From the NCBI GenBank assembly GCA_963713815.1, contig CAVQNH010000013.1, positions 62,001-126,000 of the forward strand: a stretch of 64,000 nucleotides of DNA, in the 5' to 3' direction. This DNA is from RYN-230 sp963713815. Its GTDB lineage: Bacteria > Actinomycetota > Actinomycetes > Streptosporangiales > Streptosporangiaceae. Shown here in pieces: positions 45,576 through 52,429 of this stretch (positions within the stretch are counted from its first letter, which is position 1; each line of letters begins with the position of its first letter). Made by a program: the position numbers and the translations under genes. A model generated the notes under the pieces. That model was not told the origin of the DNA and did no database searches. It was given only the letters and a program-made list of their open reading frames with translations.

Positions 45576-46806
45576 TCATCCGCGGGCTCCGCCTTCGGCC
45601 CGGCTGTGCTGGCTCAGGAACTGGCGGATTATGGGCGTCTGCCGCGCTTCCTCCAGCAGGAAGCAGTCGTGGCCGTACGGCGCCTCGATCACATGGAACT
45701 CGGCCGGCTTGCCGAGAGCGCGAAGCGCGTCGGCGACCTCCCCCGACGCAGACGGCGGGTAGAGCCAGTCGGAACTGAAGGCGATCAACAGGGTGCGCGC
45801 CGCAATGCCTTCGAGGGCCGGTGCGAGCGATCCGCCGCCGTGCTGCCGCGCGAGATCGAAGTACGTCAGCGCGCGCGATGTGTAGAGATAGGTATTGGCG
45901 TCGAATCGCCTGACGAACGAGTCCGCCTGGTGCCGCAGGTAGCTCTCGACCTCGAACTCCGGTTCGGTGATCGTGTAGCGGATATCGTCGGCGAACTGCA
46001 GCCGCCGGCCGAACTTGTCGTTCAGCGCCCGTGCGGACAGGTAGGTGACGTGGCCGACCATCCGGGCCACACCCAGGCCGGCCTCCGGTGCGGCGCCGGT
46101 GCCGTAGTAGCGGCCGCCTTGCCAGGCCGGGTCGCGCATGATCGCGGCCCGCGCGATCGCGTTCCAGGCCACGCCCTGCGGGTGCAGGGCGTGCGTGCTG
46201 GCGATCGCCACGACGGCATCGACCTGATCAGGAAACAGGATCGCCCACTCGAACGCCTGCATCCCGCCGAGCGAGCCGCCGGCGACCGCCGCCAGCCGCT
46301 CGATACCGAGTGCGTTCAGGAACGCACGCTCGGTCCGGACCATGTCCGCGACGGTGATCACCGGGAAGTCCGGCCCGTACGGCTGGCCCGTCGCCGGGTC
46401 GGTCGACGACGGCCCCGTCGTCCCGCGGCAGCCGCCGAGCAGGTTCGTGGAGACGACGAAGAACCGGTCGGTGTCGAACGCCTTGCCGGGGCCGATCATC
46501 CCGTCCCACCAGCCGAGCCCCCGGCGGGCTGCGTCGTCACGATCCTCGGCGCCGAACCCGTCGCGGGTGCTCTCTTCGGGCGGCGTCTTCGCGAAGCCCG
46601 CCGCATGGGCGTCGCCGCTGAGCGCATGGCAGACCAGGATGACGTTGTCGCGCCGGGGTGAGAGGGCGCCGTAGGTCTCGTACGCCACGCGAACCGGGTG
46701 CAGTTCCCGCCCGCAGTCGAGCCGCACCGGCTCCGGCAGGTCGAGGTACTGCGTTTCGACCGTGCCCGACCGAGCCGGCCGCGAGCGTCGAGGCTGGCTC
46801 CGCCAT
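45576..46806 (-). CDS. metX: Homoserine O-acetyltransferase (frameshift near the N-terminus)
   Basis: Alpha/beta hydrolase-fold acyltransferase, about 409 residues after repair. From the ATG at 46806 it reads MAEPASTLAAGSVG; one extra base at about 46765 then shifts the frame to TVETQYLDLPEPVRLDCGRE, the normal MetX N-terminus. The nucleophile Ser is in VAGGSLGGMQAFEW, the Asp in AFSSDWLYPP, and the His in PYGHDCFLLE. It acetylates L-homoserine for MetY. It is divergent from an osmC gene, 91 bases away. Confidence 0.9.
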
Positions 46807-46897
46807 GGGGGCTATGGTAGCCCGGCCTGGGCAGTGTATTGTCAACCATCGCCATAGGGAAATACCACGACGTAGGAGCAAAGGGGGGTATCGCGAC

Positions 46898-47446
46898 ATG
46901 ACTACCGTCACCAACGGTGTCAACGTGCAGGCACTGCTCGACGCGCGCGAAGTGCTGAAGGGTGCGCCGGAGGCCGCTCAGTTCACCTGGCGCGCGACGG
47001 CCAAGTGGCAGGGCGGCGTGCACAGCACGATGAAGGTCCAGAGCTACTTCGGCCTCGGCGAGGAGCAGAACCACAAGGAAGAGTGGTCGTTCGAAGCCGA
47101 CCACCCCGAGGTCTTCGCGGCGGAGGACCAGGGCATCACGCCGATCGAGTATCTCCTGGTCGGCCTGGCTAGCTGCCTGACTGGGGGTATCGCGTCCGTC
47201 GCGGAGAACCGCGGCATCCAGCTCCGCTCGGTCGAGTCCACGGTCGAGGGCGGGCACGACATCCGCGGGATCCTCGGCGCCGACAGCGACGTCCGCAACG
47301 GCTACAACGACATCAAGGTGACGTTCACCATCGACGCGGACGCGTCGAGGCAGGAGATCGAGGCACTGGTCGCCCAGTCCCAGAAGCGCTCCGCGGTGTT
47401 CGACGCGCTCACCAACCCGACGAACGTCACCGTCGAAGTCGCCTAA
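46898..47446 (+). CDS. OsmC family protein
   Basis: 182 residues. The OsmC beta-sheet and helix pattern is clear: GITPIEYLLVGLASCLTGGI with a reactive Cys, then RGIQLRSVESTVEGGHDIRG and NDIKVTFTIDAD. Only this Cys is in an OsmC-like position; the second redox Cys of Ohr proteins is absent, so peroxide reduction is uncertain. The gene is divergent from metX and is followed 10 bases later by a flavin monooxygenase gene, so both are likely in one unit. Confidence 0.87.
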   Translation: MTTVTNGVNVQALLDAREVLKGAPEAAQFTWRATAKWQGGVHSTMKVQSYFGLGEEQNHKEEWSFEADHPEVFAAEDQGITPIEYLLVGLASCLTGGIASVAENRGIQLRSVESTVEGGHDIRGILGADSDVRNGYNDIKVTFTIDADASRQEIEALVAQSQKRSAVFDALTNPTNVTVEVA

Positions 47447-47456
47447 GGGGCAGAAC

Positions 47457-48695
47457 ATCGAGCGCACCACCACGGTCGTCGTCGGCGGGGGGCACGCGGG
47501 CCTCGCCGCGAGCTGCTTCCTCAGCGACCGGTCCATCGACCACGTCGTTCTCGAGCGCGGAGAGGTGGCGAACTCCTGGCGGCGTGAACGCTGGGACTCC
47601 CTGCGGCTGCTCACTCCCAACTGGCAGAGCCGCCTGCCGGGCCTTCGCTACGACGGCCCGGATCCAGACGGCTACATGACGATGGCCGAAGTGATCGAGT
47701 TCATCGAGCACTTCGCCAAGGTCTCGCGCGCTCCCGTCCGGACGGGCGTGAACGTTACATCGGTGCGCCCGGCCGGCGATGGATACCACGTGACGACGAG
47801 CCACGGCGAGATTCACTCCCGGACCGTGGTCATCGCGAGCGGCGCCTGCAATCAGCCAGCGGTGCCGCCACTGCGCGAGGCGGTCCCGGCGTCTGTCGAG
47901 CAGCTGACGCCATTCGGCTATCGCGACCCCGGCCAGCTGCCCGACGGCGGCGTGCTCGTCGTGGGAGCCTCGGCCACCGGCGTGCAGCTGGCCGCCGAGC
48001 TGAGGCGATCTGGCCGGCCGGTGACGCTCTCGGTGGGGGAGCACGTGCGGTTGCCGCGCACGTACCGGGGACGCGATGTGCTGTGGTGGATGGACGCGTC
48101 GGGCGTGTGGGACCAGCGGTACGACGAGGTTGAGGATCTCACCCGGGCCCGGCGGCTCCCGTCGCCCCAGCTGGTCGGGACCCCGGAGCGGGCCACGCTG
48201 GATCTCAACGCGCTCGCCTCGGCGGGCGTCGAGCTGGTCGGCCGGTGGGCGGCGGTACGTGACGGCCGCGCGCTGTTCTCCGGTGGCCTGCGCAACGTGT
48301 TCTCGCTGTCGGACCTGAAGATGGAGCGCCTGCTGGGCACGTTCGACGAGTGGGCCAAGGCGGAGGGGCATGACGCTGAGGTCGGACCTCCCGAGCGCTT
48401 CGCGGCGACGCGCGTGCCCGAGTCGGCGCGGCTGCAGCTTGACCTGGGGAGTGGGGAGATCGCCGCGATCGTGTGGGCGACCGGTTTCCGGCCTGACTAC
48501 CGGTGGCTTGACGTGCCGGTGGTCGACGCCAAGGGCCGGCTGAACCACGAGGGCGGTGTGGCCGGCCGCCCGGGACTGTACGCCCTGGGGCTGCCCGTGC
48601 TGCGGCGGCGCAGGTCCACGTTCATCTCCGGCATCGAGGACGACGCGCGCGAGGTGATCGATCACCTCGCGCGGTACCTGGCCGTGCGCCAGTGA
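47457..48695 (+). CDS. Flavin-containing monooxygenase-like NAD(P)/FAD oxidoreductase (apparent ATC start)
   Basis: About 412 residues. IERTTTVVVGGGHAGLAASC is the N-terminal FAD motif, WRRERWDSLRLLTPNW the family signature that follows, GGVLVVGASATGVQLAAEL the NAD(P)H motif, and IVWATGFRPDYRWL the late FAD-linked strand. The reading frame has no ATG, GTG or TTG before the FAD motif; an ATC stands exactly where family members have their first Met, 6 bases after AAGGGG. It starts just past the osmC stop. Substrates of the family are N-, S- or carbonyl compounds; here unknown. Confidence 0.84.
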   Translation: MERTTTVVVGGGHAGLAASCFLSDRSIDHVVLERGEVANSWRRERWDSLRLLTPNWQSRLPGLRYDGPDPDGYMTMAEVIEFIEHFAKVSRAPVRTGVNVTSVRPAGDGYHVTTSHGEIHSRTVVIASGACNQPAVPPLREAVPASVEQLTPFGYRDPGQLPDGGVLVVGASATGVQLAAELRRSGRPVTLSVGEHVRLPRTYRGRDVLWWMDASGVWDQRYDEVEDLTRARRLPSPQLVGTPERATLDLNALASAGVELVGRWAAVRDGRALFSGGLRNVFSLSDLKMERLLGTFDEWAKAEGHDAEVGPPERFAATRVPESARLQLDLGSGEIAAIVWATGFRPDYRWLDVPVVDAKGRLNHEGGVAGRPGLYALGLPVLRRRRSTFISGIEDDAREVIDHLARYLAVRQ

Positions 48696-48726
48696 TCCCG
48701 GCCGCGGGATACAGAACGCCGCTTTC

Positions 48727-48754
48727 TTGACAAAGCCAAGTGACATTGTAGAGA
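48727..48754 (+). promoter_or_regulatory. Likely sigma-70-type promoter of the second osmC gene
   Basis: A perfect -35 TTGACA at 48727-48732 and TAGAGA at 48749-48754 with a 16-base spacer, in a locally AT-richer stretch 60-85 bases before the osmC start. Confidence 0.5.
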
Positions 48755-48759
48755 ATGGC

Positions 48760-48806
48760 CAGGTTCCGCCCCTGCCCGGGAGGCAGGTTCCGCCCTGCCT
48801 GGGAGG
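48760..48806 (+). repeat. Tandem duplication that contains the osmC ribosome site
   Basis: Two adjoining copies of CAGGTTCCGCC(C)CTGCC followed by (C/T)GGGAGG, 24 and 23 bases long, differ at two places. Each ends in GGGAGG; the second serves the GTG start at 48813. Confidence 0.7.
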
Positions 48807-48812
48807 TCAGCA

Positions 48813-49307
48813 GTGTCGCTCAGCTCGCTCATCGCAGATACGCGCAAGGCCGTCGCCGACGAGCCCGCGAACGCGCAGGCCCTGTTCACCGCCCAGGGGA
48901 CACTGGTCGGCGTGACCGAGGTGGATATCCGGACGGGGGCGCATTCCTTCAAGGTGGATGAGCCGCCCGCGCTGGGCGGGGCCGATGTGGCTGCGAACCC
49001 GGTGCAGTACGCACTGGCCTCGCTGGGGTCGTGCCAGGCCATCACCTACCAGTTCTGGGCTGAGCAGCTCGGCATCGGCTTCGACACGCTCAGCGTGCGG
49101 GTGGAGGGCGACCTCGACATCCGCGGGTTCTTCGGCTTCGATGACAGCGTGCGGCCCGGGTTTTCCGCTGTCCGGCTCGAGGTCACCGTGACCGGGCCGG
49201 AAAGCCCTGAGCGCTACGAGGAGCTGGCCGCCGCGGTCGATGAGCACTGCCCGGTTCTCGACCTGTTCGCCAACCCGGTGCCGGTCACCCGCACGCTGGC
49301 GGGCTGA
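48813..49307 (+). CDS. OsmC family protein, two-cysteine type
   Basis: 164 residues. VQYALASLGSCQAITYQFWA holds the first Cys and DEHCPVLDLFANPVPVTRTL the second, as in OsmC/Ohr peroxidases that reduce organic hydroperoxides through a Cys pair. LSVRVEGDLDIRGFFGFDDS is the central sheet. GTG start follows GGGAGG with a spacing of 6. It has its own TTGACA promoter and lies after the FMO-like gene. Confidence 0.9.
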   Translation: MSLSSLIADTRKAVADEPANAQALFTAQGTLVGVTEVDIRTGAHSFKVDEPPALGGADVAANPVQYALASLGSCQAITYQFWAEQLGIGFDTLSVRVEGDLDIRGFFGFDDSVRPGFSAVRLEVTVTGPESPERYEELAAAVDEHCPVLDLFANPVPVTRTLAG

Positions 49308-49439
49308 CCGCCACCTTGAGCCCATCCTCCCGCCGGCCATCCAGGTTCACGCAGTCCGGCAGCCTGGGCCCACCAGGTGCCCGCGCGCTGATCCCAGGCC
49401 GGGGCCGCGGTCAGGGCAGCAGGGAGTGAATGCCCGGGG

Positions 49440-49814
49440 TCAGCGGTCGCCCCTCGTCCCGAATGCTGGCGGGTTAGGGATGGGCGCGTCGTTGAGCTGC
49501 TGGTCAATGTCCACCAGAATGGCGTCGTCTTCGATCTTGCATGCGTAAACCGGGATGGGGCCGCAGGCGAACACGCCGACGGCCTCGCCGGTGGTCAGGT
49601 CGTAGCGTGATGCGTGGGCGGTGCAGACCAGCGTGTCATCGTCCTGCAGGGTGCCCTCGTGAAGAGGTTGCTGCTGGTGGGTGCAGGTGTTGTGGATCGC
49701 CCTGACATCGTCGTCATCGAGGCGGATGAGGCAGATCGGCTCGCGCAGCTCGTCAACGAGCATGGTGTCGCCGACCTCCAGGTCGTCGAGGTTCGCGACG
49801 GCTACGAACGTCAT
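49440..49814 (-). CDS. Rieske [2Fe-2S] ferredoxin-like protein
   Basis: 124 residues, a lone Rieske domain. The cluster ligands are CTH in IHNTCTHQQQPL and CTAH in TLVCTAHASRYDLTTG. It should act as a soluble electron carrier, usually for a dioxygenase or P450. It overlaps the larger Rieske gene upstream by 4 bases, so the two are made together. No oxygenase subunit is adjacent. Confidence 0.9.
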   Translation of the reverse strand: MTFVAVANLDDLEVGDTMLVDELREPICLIRLDDDDVRAIHNTCTHQQQPLHEGTLQDDDTLVCTAHASRYDLTTGEAVGVFACGPIPVYACKIEDDAILVDIDQQLNDAPIPNPPAFGTRGDR

Positions 49815-50818
49815 GGCTTGGTCCTTCCACTTGCGGGCCGCCGGGGTGCCGGCTGGCTGCCGCGCACCTCGATCCAGCCGTTACGGATCCGGGTCGGTAG
49901 CACGGGTTGCGGCTGGCTGGCCGGGCCACGGCTCACGCAGCCGTCGGCGAGCGAGAAGCGGGACCCGTGCAGCGGGCAGGTCACGGTCAGGTCGGCGACC
50001 GGGCCGCGGCTGAGCAGGCCGCCGGTGTGGCTGCAGATGTTGTCGATGGCGTAGAGGCGGCCGCGGTGGCGGTACAGCATGATCTGACGGCCCTCGGCCT
50101 GGACGGCGGTCGGCGAGTCGTCTGGCAGGTCGGCCTCCTGCAGCGCGCGGGTCCACCGCCGCGGCCCGGTGGCCCACGCCACCCGGTTGACCATCACGCC
50201 TTTGGTGAAGACGAGATGACCGCCGAGGTAGCCGGCCGCGGCCGTGACCGTGAAGCCGGCCGCGCCCAGGGCGCGGGCCGTGCCCCGGTGACCGGCTACC
50301 CGGGTGCCCAGGGAGGCACCTTGCAGCCCGAGGGCCACCGTATTGAGCAGGCCGTGCAAGAGCCCGGCGCGGCGGTCCTCTTCGTTGCTGACGGTCCAGT
50401 CGCTCAGGCCGGTCAGGGCGGTAGCGCCCGCGGCGAGGATGCCGGCCGCGCTGAGCATGCCTGCCGCGTCCATTCCGCGCCGGGGAGCGGGGTCGCGGTC
50501 GGTGGCGTCCAGCACCATGACCCCGGCCCACAGCCCGATGGGCAGGTCGCTCAGTGCCGGGTGCAGCGGGTGGCCGACCCATCGGCCGCCATGCAGCAGC
50601 TCAAGGACCGGATTGTCCTGGTACCGCTCGCGGACTGGTCCCAGCACGCCGGTCAGCCAGTCGCTCGTCGTCCGGAGCCAGCCGAGCCGGTCGACCCAGG
50701 CCGCGAGATCGCCATGCCAAGCGACCCACGGGGTGGTCGCGGCAGCTGAACTAATGGCCGGCCCGGCCGGCTGGCCGGCTGCGGGCGGATCGCCGGCCGG
50801 TCCGCTGCCTGGTCGCAT
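49811..50818 (-). CDS. DUF2231 membrane domain fused to a Rieske [2Fe-2S] domain
   Basis: 335 residues. The N-terminal half is a DUF2231 domain: GHPLHPALSDLPIGLWAGVM with two histidines, then several hydrophobic helices to about residue 215. The C-terminal third is a Rieske domain with ligands in DNICSHTGGLLS and VTCPLHGSRFSLADG. This suggests a membrane electron-transfer protein whose histidine-bearing helices could hold heme, though that is inference. It is coupled to the small Rieske gene, so electrons may pass between the two. A CTCAGTAG inverted repeat lies in the divergent region upstream. Confidence 0.87.
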   Translation of the reverse strand: MRPGSGPAGDPPAAGQPAGPAISSAAATTPWVAWHGDLAAWVDRLGWLRTTSDWLTGVLGPVRERYQDNPVLELLHGGRWVGHPLHPALSDLPIGLWAGVMVLDATDRDPAPRRGMDAAGMLSAAGILAAGATALTGLSDWTVSNEEDRRAGLLHGLLNTVALGLQGASLGTRVAGHRGTARALGAAGFTVTAAAGYLGGHLVFTKGVMVNRVAWATGPRRWTRALQEADLPDDSPTAVQAEGRQIMLYRHRGRLYAIDNICSHTGGLLSRGPVADLTVTCPLHGSRFSLADGCVSRGPASQPQPVLPTRIRNGWIEVRGSQPAPRRPASGRTKP

Positions 50819-51164
50819 CAGGTTCCTCCACGGTGGCGTCAGCTTGTGGCTCGACCCTGAAGAGAATCTTGCAGGTCTTCGCCCACTCTGCTCGTCTCAC
50901 CTTGCAGCACCTTTGCTGCCCGCCGCTCGCGATCGGCAGGTCGCTGCGCTGGCGCCCATCGAGCCGGTCTCCCGCCGGGTTCCGGTCCCGGTCAGCCCGA
51001 TAGGAACGTTATGGATCGTGGGGGTCTGGCCGGGCGTGCGGTCCAGGCCCCGGCCACTCAGTAGGGACTACTGAGGACCGCGCGGCCCCGCCTGTGGCTG
51101 GCTGTAGTTATCGGACGCGGTCACAGGCGATGGCGGCGCCGCTCACAACGAAAGGAAGCGCATC
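50819..51164. other. Divergent region between the Rieske and mycofactocin-SDR genes
   Basis: About 345 bases without a gene. It holds the CTCAGTAG inverted repeat at 51057-51075 and a stretch around 50860-50880 that may carry the Rieske-gene promoter. Confidence 0.5.
51057..51075. promoter_or_regulatory. Inverted repeat CTCAGTAG-GGA-CTACTGAG, copy 1
   Basis: Perfect 8-base arms with a 3-base spacer, 90 bases before the mycofactocin-type SDR and about 240 before the divergent Rieske gene. Related copies lie at 56714 and 59285. The regulator is unknown. Confidence 0.65.
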
Positions 51165-52001
51165 ATGGGACGAGTAGAGGGCAAGGTCGCCTTCATCACC
51201 GGCGCGGCTCGAGGCCAGGGCCGCTCGCACGCGATCCGACTGGCTCAGGAGGGCGCGGACATCATCGCGGTCGACCTGGCCGCCCAGGTCGATTCGGTGC
51301 CGTACCCGATGGCCACGCCGGACGACCTGGCCCAGACGGTCAAGGAAGTCGAGGCCCTGGACCGCCGGATCATCGCCACCGAGGCCGACGTCCGCGACTA
51401 CGGCGCCCTCAAGAAGGCCCTCGATGACGGCGTCGCCGAACTCGGGCGCCTGGACATCGTGTCCGCGAACGCGGGGATCTTCAGCTTCGGCCGGACCGAG
51501 GACCTGCCCGAGCAGACCTGGCAGGACATGATCGACACCAACCTGACCGGCGTGTGGCACGCCGCCAAGGCCGCGATCCCGCACCTGCGGGCGGGCGGGC
51601 GCGGCGGCTCGATCATCCTCACCAGCTCCACCGCCGGGCTGAAGGCGCTGGAGAACACCGGCCACTACAACTCGGCCAAGCACGGGGTCGTGGGCCTGAT
51701 GCGGACCCTCGCACTCGAGCTGGCCCCGGACATGATCCGGGTCAACTCGGTTCACCCCACCAGCGTCAACACCGACATGGTCCAGAACGCCCCGACCTAT
51801 GCCCTGTTCGCGCCCGACCTGCCGGAGCAGGACCGCACCAGGGAGCGGCTGGCGGAGCGATTCCAGGCGCTCAATGCGCTGCCGATCCCATGGGTCGAGC
51901 CGGTGGACATCTCCAACGCCGTGCTCTGGCTGGCCTCGGACGAGTCCCGCTATGTCACGGGCGTGCCCCTGCCGGTCGACGCCGGATCCCTGCTCAAGTG
52001 A
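51165..52001 (+). CDS. Mycofactocin-coupled SDR family oxidoreductase
   Basis: 278 residues. AFITGAARGQGRSHAIRLAQ followed by EGADIIAVD is the hallmark of the mycofactocin-dependent SDR group (TIGR03971), which keeps its NAD bound and needs mycofactocin to recycle it. The insert after strand 2 (QVDSVPYPMATPDDLAQTV) is also typical. Catalytic Ser and Tyr/Lys are in ILTSSTAGLKALENTGHYN and SAKHG. It oxidises an alcohol not known here. No mft synthesis genes are in the window. GAAAGGAAG lies before the ATG. Confidence 0.9.
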   Translation: MGRVEGKVAFITGAARGQGRSHAIRLAQEGADIIAVDLAAQVDSVPYPMATPDDLAQTVKEVEALDRRIIATEADVRDYGALKKALDDGVAELGRLDIVSANAGIFSFGRTEDLPEQTWQDMIDTNLTGVWHAAKAAIPHLRAGGRGGSIILTSSTAGLKALENTGHYNSAKHGVVGLMRTLALELAPDMIRVNSVHPTSVNTDMVQNAPTYALFAPDLPEQDRTRERLAERFQALNALPIPWVEPVDISNAVLWLASDESRYVTGVPLPVDAGSLLK

Positions 52002-52076
52002 GCCGCGAGGCCTGGCCGCCAACGGGCCCGGCGTCTTGAAGAACCGGCCTGACCTCACCTTTTGAAGGGACTGGCG

Positions 52077-52328
52077 ATGGGAATCTTCCGGCACGACCTC
52101 ACCTCGCCGGGGCGCGCCCCCGGGATGGTGTGCGACGACGAACCCCGCGTGAGCGAGGACCCCTGGGTTGCGTGTGACAGATGCCGCGTCGCGCAGGCAC
52201 AGGTGGAAGTGATCACCAATGCGGGCCCGGTCTTCTTGTGCCAGCACCACCATAACGAGCATCGCGACTCGATCGTCGCGGCTGGTCACCTAATTCACGC
52301 GTGGCCAGGTAGTAGCCCCTGTAGCTAA
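52077..52328 (+). CDS. Small zinc-ribbon-like protein (DUF7455-like)
   Basis: 83 residues. The pattern WVACDRCRVAQAQVEVIT with CxxC and FLCQHHHNEHRD with C and three His forms a likely zinc site, as in the small actinobacterial DUF7455 proteins. GAAGGGA lies 6 bases before the ATG at 52077. The role is unknown. It follows the mycofactocin-type SDR by 75 bases on the same strand. Confidence 0.75.
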   Translation: MGIFRHDLTSPGRAPGMVCDDEPRVSEDPWVACDRCRVAQAQVEVITNAGPVFLCQHHHNEHRDSIVAAGHLIHAWPGSSPCS

Positions 52329-52429
52329 AGTGGCGCGGATCAGCCCGTCGCCGGCGGGACCTCATCTTCGTCCGGCGGTGGCGCTGTGGTCCCCCATTGG
52401 AGCTGGGTTCGCCCTGGTTAGACTCAAGC

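Noticed and set aside
44177..45778. Open frame of 533 codons opposite metY
   Set aside because: The composition is antisense-like (very rich in Arg, Val, Gly) and metY is certain.
51064..51080. DosR/DevR-type box (GGGACT half site)
   Set aside because: Only the GGGACT half is similar; the inverted repeat is CTCAGTAG/CTACTGAG, which is not the DosR consensus.
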